Assembly: GCF_013410405.1 (NCBI RefSeq)
Contig: NZ_JACCFK010000001.1
Location: forward strand, 558,001 to 622,000
DNA length: 64,000 nucleotides
Source of the DNA: Amycolatopsis endophytica
GTDB lineage: Bacteria; Actinomycetota; Actinomycetes; Mycobacteriales; Pseudonocardiaceae
Reading direction: 5' to 3'
Position 1 is the stretch's first letter. Each line of letters begins with the position of its first letter. Below the pieces are notes generated by a model that was given only the letters and a program-made list of their open reading frames with translations, made no database searches and had not been told where the DNA came from. Positions 26,519 to 38,174 of this stretch are shown here, in pieces. Position numbers and translations under genes: made by a program.

Positions 26519-27736
26519 TCAGGGAATCGTGACCGTGGCGTCCCCTGCGTCCAGGCGCGCGGTCCGGTTCGCCGAAGCCAGTTCCTCGGCCGTCGTCCGC
26601 GGCGGCACGCCGTCGCTCAACCACGCGGCCAGTAGCAGCGCCACCTTCGACCGCATCTCCGTCTGCAGCCGGTGGAACGAGTCGACCGGGTCGGCGCCCA
26701 CCTGGCCCAGCAGCAGCCACCACGCCCAGGCCGCGGCACCGGCGTTGGCCACGAAGTCCGGCACCACCGGGATGCCACGCGCGGCCAGCATCGTCTCGGC
26801 TTCCGGGGTGGTCGCGGCGTTCGCGGCCTCCACGACCACCTTCGCCGCCACCTCTGAGACGTTGCCCGGTGTCAGCGCGTACGAAATCGCCGCGGGCACG
26901 AGGACGTCCGCCTCGACGCCGACCACCGCGTCGCGCGGCAACTGCCGGACGCCCTCCGGCAGACGCGAGCGGTCGACCTCGCCGAACGCGTCACGCAGGT
27001 CCAGCAGCGCCGGGATGTCGAGCCCGGCCGGGTCGTACAGCGTGCCCGCCGCGTCGGCGACCGCGACCACGCGCATCCGCGCCTCGTGCAGGTACCAGGC
27101 CGCGCCGCCGCCCATCGTGCCGATGCCCTGGATCGCCACGGTCGTCGCGGCCGGCTCCCAGCCCCACGCGCTCGCCGCCCCGAGGCACGCCTGCGCGACG
27201 CCGTAACCGCCCACCACGTCACCCAGCAGCAGCCCGCCCGGCACCGGCGCGTTGAGCCCGGCGTGCACCCGCCGCAGGGTCCGTTCCGGGTCCGGCGAAC
27301 GGCGGATGGCCGCGTGGTAGGACTGCTCCAGGCCGAGCCGCTCGAAGACGTCGTCGATGAGGTGCTGCGGCACGCCGAGATCCTCGGCCGTCACCCAGTG
27401 CGCGTCCAGCCACGGGCGCATCGCCTGGCAGAACCGCTCCAGCACCCCGACGGCCCCGGGGGCCTTCGGGTCGAAGTCGATCCCGCCCTTCGCCCCGCCG
27501 ACGGGCAGGTCGAACGTCGCGGTCTTGGCGGCCATGCCGCGGGCCAGATCCTCGACCTCGGACATCGTGCAGCCGGCGCGCATCCGGGTGCCGCCGGTGG
27601 CCAGCCCGGAGACCAGCGTGTGCACGACGAGATAGCCGTGGGTGCCGGTGACCGGATCGGTCCAGGTCAGCCTGAGCATCGGCTCCTGCGTCCGCGCCGG
27701 GGCGCGCTCGCCGGTGGCCCCGCGCGGGTTCTGCAT
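26519..27736 (-). CDS. Glu/Leu/Phe/Val dehydrogenase family enzyme
   Basis: 405 residues. DLPVGGAKGGIDFDP holds the catalytic lysine loop, WVTAEDLGVPQHLIDDV is the substrate region, and VAIQGIGTMGGGAAW is the NAD(P)-binding glycine motif. It reversibly deaminates an amino acid (Glu, Val, Leu or Phe) with NAD(P)+. The sequence fits the shorter actinobacterial subgroup rather than standard glutamate dehydrogenase, so the amino acid is uncertain. ATG at 27736 has poor spacing; a TTG at 27745 lies 5 bases after GGAGGGG and may be the true start. Divergent from a LysR gene, its likely regulator. Confidence 0.88.
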   Translation of the reverse strand: MQNPRGATGERAPARTQEPMLRLTWTDPVTGTHGYLVVHTLVSGLATGGTRMRAGCTMSEVEDLARGMAAKTATFDLPVGGAKGGIDFDPKAPGAVGVLERFCQAMRPWLDAHWVTAEDLGVPQHLIDDVFERLGLEQSYHAAIRRSPDPERTLRRVHAGLNAPVPGGLLLGDVVGGYGVAQACLGAASAWGWEPAATTVAIQGIGTMGGGAAWYLHEARMRVVAVADAAGTLYDPAGLDIPALLDLRDAFGEVDRSRLPEGVRQLPRDAVVGVEADVLVPAAISYALTPGNVSEVAAKVVVEAANAATTPEAETMLAARGIPVVPDFVANAGAAAWAWWLLLGQVGADPVDSFHRLQTEMRSKVALLLAAWLSDGVPPRTTAEELASANRTARLDAGDATVTIP

Positions 27737-27892
27737 CGTGGTCAACTGTTCCCCTCCAAGCCCATCGCCGTTTCCGCGCACAGCGGCGCCTGCCTCCGCC
27801 ACCGTGGTGGCTCGGCCGGTTCGCCTCGTGTGGAGTCCGGGAGATCCTTTCCCGCTGACACCAGACTGCGGCCTGACCGGCGCGGGCGTCCA

Positions 27893-27916
27893 GTTACGGT
27901 TCATGCACGTAACCGT
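27893..27916. promoter_or_regulatory. inverted repeat, candidate LysR binding site
   Basis: GTTACG (27893-27898) and CGTAAC (27908-27913) form perfect arms 9 bases apart, overlapped by ACGGTT/AACCGT arms (27897-27916). The spacing resembles T-N11-A LysR sites, and the site lies 46 bases before the LysR gene at 27962 in its shared promoter with the dehydrogenase. Confidence 0.55.
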
Positions 27917-27961
27917 TCACGTTCCCTGCACAGCCGAAGATCCTTCTTTACTCTGGGCCGC

Positions 27962-28882
27962 ATGGAGCTTTCGCTGCACAGATTGCGGATGCTTCGGGAG
28001 CTGCACCGCCGCGGCACCGTCACCGCCGCCGCCGCGGCCCTGCACTACACGGCCTCGGCGGTCTCCCAGCAACTCGCGCAACTGGAACGGGACGTCGGGG
28101 CCAAGCTGTTCGAACGGCTCGGCAGGCGGGTGCAGCTGACCGAGCTGGGGGTGGTGCTCACCGAGCACGCCGAGGAGATCCTGAAATCCGTCGAACGGGC
28201 GACGACGGCGCTGGAAGAGGCCCAGGAAGGGGTCACCGCGCGGTTGACGGCCGGCGTGTGGGCCTCCGTCGCGTCCGGGCTGCTGCCGTTCGCGTTGACC
28301 GAGCTGGCGAAGGACCACCCCGGCATCGAGGTCCGCACCAAGGAACTGGCACCGGAGGACACCGCGGGCGCGGTCCGCGACGGCGCACTCGACTTCTCGT
28401 TCGTCATCGACTACTCCGACTACCCGATGCCGTGGGATCCGGCGCTGACGCGGGTCGTCATCGCGGTGGAACGGCTGCACGCCGCGGTTCCGCGCGGGGC
28501 GCTGCCCGCCGCCACGGTCGGGCTCACCGACCTGGCCGACCAGCCGTGGATCCTGGCCGGACCGCGGTCGCACTTCGGGCGCGCGGTGCGGCTGGCGTGC
28601 CAGCGGTCCGGGTTCGAGCCGAAGATCAACCACGAGGTCGGCGAGCAGGCCACGGCGCTGGCGATGGTCGCCGCCGGGCTGGGTGTCACGCTGGTGAGCG
28701 ATCTCGGGCTGCAACTGCGGCCGGACGGCATCGACATCGTGGCGCTGACCGAGCCGCCGATGCGGACCGTTTCCATCGCGCACCGCACGTCGTCGACCCG
28801 GCCGTCACTGCAACTGGTGATCGACGCCGTGCGGGCGGCCGCGGCGGAACAGGGCCTCGGCGCGGCCGCGCCGCTGCCGTGA
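27962..28882 (+). CDS. LysR-family transcriptional regulator
   Basis: 306 residues. The N-terminus MELSLHRLRMLRELHRRGTVTAAAAALHYTASAVSQQLAQLE is the recognisable LysR winged helix. The effector domain follows from about residue 90. The divergent partner is the amino-acid dehydrogenase gene, so an Lrp/ArgP-like role in amino-acid catabolism is plausible (inference). A near-perfect inverted repeat lies in the gap between them. Confidence 0.9.
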   Translation: MELSLHRLRMLRELHRRGTVTAAAAALHYTASAVSQQLAQLERDVGAKLFERLGRRVQLTELGVVLTEHAEEILKSVERATTALEEAQEGVTARLTAGVWASVASGLLPFALTELAKDHPGIEVRTKELAPEDTAGAVRDGALDFSFVIDYSDYPMPWDPALTRVVIAVERLHAAVPRGALPAATVGLTDLADQPWILAGPRSHFGRAVRLACQRSGFEPKINHEVGEQATALAMVAAGLGVTLVSDLGLQLRPDGIDIVALTEPPMRTVSIAHRTSSTRPSLQLVIDAVRAAAAEQGLGAAAPLP

Positions 28883-28933
28883 AAGGGCTTTCCGCACCGG
28901 CGCGGCCGGCGAAAAACGCCGTCCGCCCCGGTT

Positions 28934-29317
28934 TCACCCGCCCAGCGCCTCGTCGCACGTCGCGTAGAGCGCGAACTCCTCGTCGAGACCGACGACCTCC
29001 ATCGCCCGCACCACGACCGGATTCGCCGCGGCCAGCCGGATCTGCACGTCGTCGCCCGCCGCCTGCCGCACCGCCACCAGCGAGGCCATCCCGGCCGAAC
29101 CCAGGAAGGTCACCTCGGTCAGGTCGAGCACGAGCAGCGATGGCCGCTCCCGCAACGCCGCCGAAGCCGCGTTGTCCAACCGCGGCGTGGTCAGGAGATC
29201 GAGTTCGCCGCTGACCTGCACCACGACGGCCTCGCCGTGGTGCTCGACCGCGACCGCCACGCCGTTGACGGCGTCGTCGGCCGGGTCGCTTCGGTTCGCT
29301 GGGTCCGGTGCCTGCAC
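28934..29317 (-). CDS. STAS-domain anti-sigma factor antagonist
   Basis: 127 residues from a GTG at 29317. The STAS pattern is clear: AVVVQVSGELDLLTTPRLD, then SLLVLDLTEVTFLGSAGMASL, where the serine in FLGSAG is the probable phosphorylation site. The GTG is preferred because AAGGGGAAG stands upstream; an ATG at 29404 is possible but lies within the kinase gene and has no ribosome site. It follows the hybrid kinase gene in the same direction and probably belongs to its signalling pathway, together with the SpoIIE phosphatase at 34032. Confidence 0.85.
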   Translation of the reverse strand: MQAPDPANRSDPADDAVNGVAVAVEHHGEAVVVQVSGELDLLTTPRLDNAASAALRERPSLLVLDLTEVTFLGSAGMASLVAVRQAAGDDVQIRLAAANPVVVRAMEVVGLDEEFALYATCDEALGG

Positions 29318-29379
29318 CAGCCCATCTTCCCCTTCCGGGCGCCGCGGCGAAACTCCTTCCCCGGATCCCGGGATGTGCG

Positions 29380-33894
<4,515 letters not shown>

Positions 33895-34031
33895 CAGTGC
33901 ACTCCGATTTCGTGAGGCGCGCCGATCGCCCTTGCGAACAATCGCTCCAGGAGAGGAATCTACTGGTAGCGCGGGGCCGATCCCAGCGCCAGTTGCGAGA
34001 CTCGTTCCACCGACGTCACCGAAGGGCACAC

Positions 34032-36299
34032 GTGCCGGCCCAGCACCCTCCGCGGACCAGTGATCTCGAGCCCCGGGCCGCCCGGCTGGCCGACGTCGTG
34101 ACGCGCCAGCAGCAGGAGATCGAACGGCTGCGGGCGGAACGCGACGGCGGCCTGCTCGTCCCACTCGCCGAAGGCATCCTCGTCGAACGCCTCGGTTACT
34201 CCCCCGCCGAGGCCACCGCGCACCTCACCGACCTCGCCGCGAAGACCGGTGTCGCGGTGCCGGAACTCGCCGCCGACCTGGTCGCGGGCGCGGTCCGGCC
34301 GCCGCGGGCCCCCACGCCCGGCCCCGGCGGGATGCCGGACTTCGCCCGGCTCCCCGATGGCGACGCGGAGAATTCGGCTCTGCTGGAGGAGGTCCGGCGC
34401 ACCGCGGGCGCGCTCGCGGTCGCGTTGTGGCAGGTGCAGCCGGACGGCGCGCTGGGGCTGGCCGGCCAGACCGGGCTGAACCTGCTGGAGGCCAGCCGGT
34501 GGCGACACCTGCCCGTGCTGCTGGACTGCCTGCCGCAGCGGGCGGCCCGCGAGCGGCGCCCGCACTGGCTGCCGGAGGCGGACATCACCCCCGGGGTGCC
34601 GTTGCTGGCGGCCGACGAAGGCCGGGCGCGCGCGGTGATCCCGGTGACCACCTCCCGCGGCATCGCCGGGGTGGTCGAGTTCGTGTGGCCCGCCCCGCTG
34701 CCGGGGTTCCCGCCCGAGCGACGGCGACGGCTCACCGCGCTCGCCGCGTTGTGCGGCCGGGAGATCATGTTCAGCACCCAGCCCACCGGTGCGCTGCCGG
34801 CGCTGGTGGGGCTGCTGGACTCCGGCCTGTTCGCCCGGCCGCGGGCGGACGAGTCCGGCCAGGTGACCGACTTCGAAATCGCCCAGGTGGGCGAGGACTT
34901 CGAGGATCCCGGCGGCCGCTCGGCGCAGGACCTGGTCGGGCGCGGCCTGACCCGCGTGTACCCGCTGCTGTGCGCCTACGGGCTCGCCGACCGCTCGGTG
35001 GAGGTGCTCACCAGCGGGTCCACCGCGCAGCTCGGGCCGATCCCGCTGGTCGCGCAGCAGGGCGGCACGGCGACACCGGCGATGGTGGACGTGCGCATCA
35101 CCCGGTTCCTCGACGGTGTGCGCATCGGGCTGACCGTCGGGCACGACGACCACCGGCTGGCGGAGTTGCTGCACAGCCTGCAGCACATCGCGCGGCTGGG
35201 CAGCTGGGAGCACAGCGTGCTCACCGGCGAGATGACGTGGACGGAGCAGACTTTCGAGCTGTTCGGGCTGCCGGCCTCGGCCGGCCCGGTGTCGTGGAAC
35301 GAGCTGTGCACCTACGTGCACCCCGAGGACCTGACGATCGTGCGCGCCTTCCAGAACTCGCTGCTGCGCCAGGAGGCCGCGACGGTGTTCCGGCTGATCC
35401 GGCCCGACGGCACGCACCGGCAGATCCGCGCGCACGGTGAGCCGGTCCGGTCGGAGACGGGCGAGCTGATCGCGGTGCGCGGGATCTACCAGGACCTGTC
35501 CGCGCAGTACCAGAGCCAGGTCGCGCTCACCGCGACCCGTGACCGGCTGGACGCCAGCGAGCACGAGGTGCGTGAGCAGAACCGGATCGCGCGGGAGCTG
35601 CAGCAGGCGATCCTCCCGTCGGCGGCGCGGCCGTCGGGGATGGACGGTCTGGACGTGGCGGTCCGGTACCGGCCCGCGGCGCAGGAGCACAAGGTCGGTG
35701 GCGACTGGTACGACGCGACCGCGCTGCCGGACGGGCGGATCCTGCTCGTGATCGGTGACGTCGCGGGGCACGGAATCGGGGCGGCGACCGGGATGATCGG
35801 GCTGCGGAACGCGTTGCGCGGCCTGGCCGTTACCGGCGCCGGGCCGGGCAGGCTGCTGGAGTGGTTGAACACGACGACCTTCACGGTGAACCAGGGCATC
35901 ACCGGTACCGCGTTGTGCGGCCTCTACTCGCCGGGCACCCGGACGTTGACGTGGGCGCGCGCCGGGCACCTGCCGCCGATCCTGGTGCGCGACGGCGTCG
36001 CCGAGCAGCTGCCCCTGCCGCGCGGGATCCTGCTGGGCGCGCGGGAGGGCGCGCGGTTCGAGGAATCCGTGCTGCTGCTGCGGACGGGCGACACTCTGGT
36101 CCTGTTCACGGACGGCCTGATCGAGCGACGGGGTGTGCTGCTGGACGACAGCCTGGACCGGCTGGCCCTGGGCGCGCGCGAGGCGGGAACGGATGTGGAG
36201 CGGATCAGCGACAAGCTCCTGGCCGAGGCGACGTCGGACACGGAGGACGATTCATGTCTGATCGTGATCCGGGTCGCCGGGCCGGTCACCTCCGCGTGA
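34032..36299 (+). CDS. ANTAR-PAS-SpoIIE serine phosphatase
   Basis: 755 residues. An ANTAR-like helical domain (about 15-80; [15 protein letters not shown]) comes first, then a GAF-like region, then a PAS domain (about 383-495; [24 protein letters not shown]), then SpoIIE/PP2C (about 518-750; [40 protein letters not shown]). ANTAR domains normally bind RNA; here it may link a sensor and phosphatase. The GTG at 34032 is preferred because GAAGGG lies 5 bases upstream; the longer reading from 33897 has no conserved sequence. It faces the hybrid kinase across a 137-base promoter region, so they are likely co-regulated. Confidence 0.88.
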   Translation: MPAQHPPRTSDLEPRAARLADVVTRQQQEIERLRAERDGGLLVPLAEGILVERLGYSPAEATAHLTDLAAKTGVAVPELAADLVAGAVRPPRAPTPGPGGMPDFARLPDGDAENSALLEEVRRTAGALAVALWQVQPDGALGLAGQTGLNLLEASRWRHLPVLLDCLPQRAARERRPHWLPEADITPGVPLLAADEGRARAVIPVTTSRGIAGVVEFVWPAPLPGFPPERRRRLTALAALCGREIMFSTQPTGALPALVGLLDSGLFARPRADESGQVTDFEIAQVGEDFEDPGGRSAQDLVGRGLTRVYPLLCAYGLADRSVEVLTSGSTAQLGPIPLVAQQGGTATPAMVDVRITRFLDGVRIGLTVGHDDHRLAELLHSLQHIARLGSWEHSVLTGEMTWTEQTFELFGLPASAGPVSWNELCTYVHPEDLTIVRAFQNSLLRQEAATVFRLIRPDGTHRQIRAHGEPVRSETGELIAVRGIYQDLSAQYQSQVALTATRDRLDASEHEVREQNRIARELQQAILPSAARPSGMDGLDVAVRYRPAAQEHKVGGDWYDATALPDGRILLVIGDVAGHGIGAATGMIGLRNALRGLAVTGAGPGRLLEWLNTTTFTVNQGITGTALCGLYSPGTRTLTWARAGHLPPILVRDGVAEQLPLPRGILLGAREGARFEESVLLLRTGDTLVLFTDGLIERRGVLLDDSLDRLALGAREAGTDVERISDKLLAEATSDTEDDSCLIVIRVAGPVTSA

Positions 36300-36348
36300 C
36301 GGGTTCCCTCAGAGCCGGATGAGCGAGCTGCAGTAAAGAGGAGCTGGG

Positions 36349-36548
36349 TGGTCATCCCGGAGCCTGACACTGGACGATCACCTTGAGCCAGGGCCGCAAC
36401 CTTTGTGCTCGCGTGAGTTGACATGCCAACCTTGCGGCCCTGGCTCAAGGTGATATGCACAAACCGGAAGGCGAAGGGATGACCGCACAGCGACCCCCTG
36501 CCCGAGGTGAGCCGGGCTGCGGGAGCCCTGGTCATCCCGGAGCCTGAC
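36349..36548. repeat. 20-bp direct repeat pair, 180 bp apart
   Basis: TGGTCATCCCGGAGCCTGAC occurs at 36349-36368 and again at 36529-36548. The first copy is next to the 23-bp inverted repeat, so the pair encloses that hairpin, as if it had been duplicated on insertion or belongs to a repeat element. Confidence 0.8.
36377..36454. repeat. 23-bp perfect inverted repeat (large hairpin)
   Basis: The 23-base arm at 36377-36399 (beginning ATCACCTTGAGCC) is exactly complementary to 36432-36454 (ending GGCTCAAGGTGAT), with a 32-base loop that itself holds GTTG-ACATGC-CAAC. Such a long perfect stem is far too strong to be chance. It could be a terminator of the SpoIIE gene (78 bases downstream), a REP/MITE-like element or a structured RNA. 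Confidence 0.85.
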
Positions 36549-36662
36549 TGTCCGGCGAGGACGCTTTTGATCTTGAGAGCCGCGCCTTCGGCTGGCGGGG
36601 AAGCGCCTCCGGCGCTGGCCGCTGGGCTCGCCGCCGCGCAGTAGTCGGTCAGCTTGGGTGTG

Positions 36663-36785
36663 ACCTCCCCCGCCCCTCCTCGCGGAGGGTTCCAGTCGCC
36701 GAGCAGACGCGTCAAGGCGGGAAAGAGTACCTTGACCCGCCTGATCGGCGACCGAAGCAGGCTGGGGATGAGGGGCGGGGAAGGT
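36663..36785. repeat. 123-base nested palindrome
   Basis: Three collinear stems nest inside each other: ACCTCCCCCGCCCCTC (36663-36678) with GAGGGGCGGGGAAGGT (36770-36785), one mismatch; GTCGCCGA (36695-36702) with TCGGCGAC (36745-36752); GTCAAGG (36711-36717) with CCTTGAC (36730-36736). Both strands can form the same structure. Confidence 0.75.
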
Positions 36786-36839
36786 CCGGGCACGTCTTGG
36801 TTCGGCTTCCGTTGCCGGGTGGCGTGTCCCGGAAGGGCA

Positions 36840-36973
36840 AACACGCCAGCGGGAACGACCAACACGCTGACCGGAAGGGCCAACACGGCGACGGGAACGG
36901 CCAACACGCGCGTGTTGGCCGCTCCGGGCCGCGTGTTGGCCGCTCCGGGCCGCGTGTTGGCCGCTCCGGGCGG
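36840..36973. repeat. 21-bp repeat array with an inversion in the middle
   Basis: AACACG recurs at 36840, 36861, 36882 and 36903 (unit like GGGAACGGCCAACACG), then the complement CGTGTT at 36911, 36932 and 36953 (unit CGTGTTGGCCGCTCCGGGCCG), all at exactly 21-base steps. The array thus turns over at about 36909 and could fold into one long hairpin. The unit is related to the pair at 4562-4599. Confidence 0.85.
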
Positions 36974-37003
36974 CGGGGGGGGCTGGTTCGGGTGAGGGGG
37001 CGT

Positions 37004-37618
37004 TCAAGTCAGTAGTGCTGCCAGCGTGTCCGGCGGCCAGTGCCCTTCCACGCCACGTAAGCCGCCCAGGTATCGGGCCACCTCCTGTGCATTCCAGCCG
37101 TGTGATTCGCGCAGTCCCTCGGCCAGCATGCGCAGGTACACCTTCGACGGTGGGTTCCACTCGACCTCGCTCGCCGACCACGGCGCGGTGAACGTCAGCA
37201 CCGGTGAACCTTCCCGGTCGCCGATGTGCAGCAGCGTTTCGTACCGGCCCGGACCAAGCTCGTCGCGGCCCGTTGTCAGGACCCTCGTCAAATCCAGATC
37301 AGTGCTGGGAGCACGGTACATTTCCTGCGCCGCCACGTCCGAGAACTGGCTCACCGTCAGCAGATACGCCCGCCCTGCCGCCGTTCCGGGCAACGTCGGA
37401 TCATAAAGGGCCCGCCCGCCGGTCCAGATCGCGGATTCGGTCGCGAAGTACACGGCGCCGGGCATCGAATGCGGGGCGATCTTCAACGGCGGGCTCGCAT
37501 CACGGCAGCCGGGACAGGAACGTTGCCCGCCGGGTGGGGTGCCGCCCTCCAGGTAGTACCGGAGGCGCTCCGCGCGCAGGTTCGAGCCGTATCCGACGTA
37601 CCAAACCGACCCGACCAC
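37004..37618 (-). CDS. gamma-glutamylcyclotransferase-like protein
   Basis: 204 residues. VWYVGYGSNL at the N-terminus is the glycine-rich loop of the gamma-glutamylcyclotransferase/AIG2-like fold, which closes gamma-glutamyl groups to 5-oxoproline. The expected later glutamate could be in MLAEGLRESHGW. CPGCRDA near residue 35 is a CxxC that could bind a metal or be incidental. Length is a little above the family's usual 150. Whether it is a true cyclotransferase is uncertain. Confidence 0.7.
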   Translation of the reverse strand: MVGSVWYVGYGSNLRAERLRYYLEGGTPPGGQRSCPGCRDASPPLKIAPHSMPGAVYFATESAIWTGGRALYDPTLPGTAAGRAYLLTVSQFSDVAAQEMYRAPSTDLDLTRVLTTGRDELGPGRYETLLHIGDREGSPVLTFTAPWSASEVEWNPPSKVYLRMLAEGLRESHGWNAQEVARYLGGLRGVEGHWPPDTLAALLT

Positions 37619-37718
37619 GGTCCCATTCTGTCGAAGTTTTTCCTACCCCGCAGGGTGTTGTGAGCCCCCGAGGGGTCTGCGAGGATTGACCGCTCGCGAA
37701 CGGGAAAGGGGACCCACC

Positions 37719-38129
37719 ATGGCCTCGCGACTCAATCCCTATCTCAGTTTTCCCGGCACCGCCCGGCAGGCGATCGAGTTCTACCAGCAGGTCTTCGGGG
37801 GCGACCTGAACCTCAGCACGTACGGCGAACTCGGCGGCATGGAGGGGGCGGAGGGCGACAAGATCATGCACGGTCAGCTCGAGACCACAAGCGGCTTCAC
37901 CCTCATGTGCTCCGACACCCCGCCCGGCACGGACCACCAGCCAGGCAACACCATCTCGGTCAGCCTCAGCGGCGACGACGCCACCGAGCTGACAGGCTAC
38001 TGGGACAAGCTGTCCGACGGCGGCCAGATCACGGTGCCCCTGGAGAAACAGATGTGGGGCGACGAGTTCGGTGCGTGCGTGGACCGGTTCGGGGTGTCCT
38101 GGATGGTGAACATCGGCCAGGGTGGCTGA
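37719..38129 (+). CDS. PhnB-like VOC-family protein
   Basis: 136 residues: LNPYLSFPGTARQAIEFYQQVFGGDL, KIMHGQLETTSGFTLMCSDTPP and MWGDEFGACVDRFGVSWMVNI, which follow the PhnB/3-demethylubiquinone methyltransferase-like branch of the VOC (glyoxalase) superfamily. The branch usually binds a small molecule or metal; its function is not defined. GGGAAAGGGGACC precedes the ATG. Confidence 0.88.
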   Translation: MASRLNPYLSFPGTARQAIEFYQQVFGGDLNLSTYGELGGMEGAEGDKIMHGQLETTSGFTLMCSDTPPGTDHQPGNTISVSLSGDDATELTGYWDKLSDGGQITVPLEKQMWGDEFGACVDRFGVSWMVNIGQGG

Positions 38130-38174
38130 CCGAAAGTCTTGATGATCGAGGCGGAGGCCGGGTTACCGTGCGGT

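Larger units (their letters stand above)
36300..37003. other. gene-free stretch rich in palindromes and repeats
   Basis: No convincing coding frame is present. It holds a 20-bp direct repeat, a 23-bp perfect inverted repeat, a 123-base nested palindrome and a 21-bp repeat array, listed separately. The minus-strand frame across it gives only low-complexity peptide such as RSGQHAARSGQHAA, made by the 21-bp repeat. Confidence 0.7.

Noticed and set aside
33897..34031. Upstream start for the SpoIIE protein
   Set aside because: No ribosome site and no conserved sequence; GTG 34032 has GAAGGG 5 bases upstream.
36840..36973. Possible CRISPR array
   Set aside because: Units touch each other with no unique spacers, the orientation inverts in the middle, and no cas genes are present.
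36378..37181. A minus-strand frame giving repeated RSGQHAA peptides
   Set aside because: The peptide is produced by the 21-bp DNA repeat (7 codons) and the frame crosses two large palindromes; not a protein.
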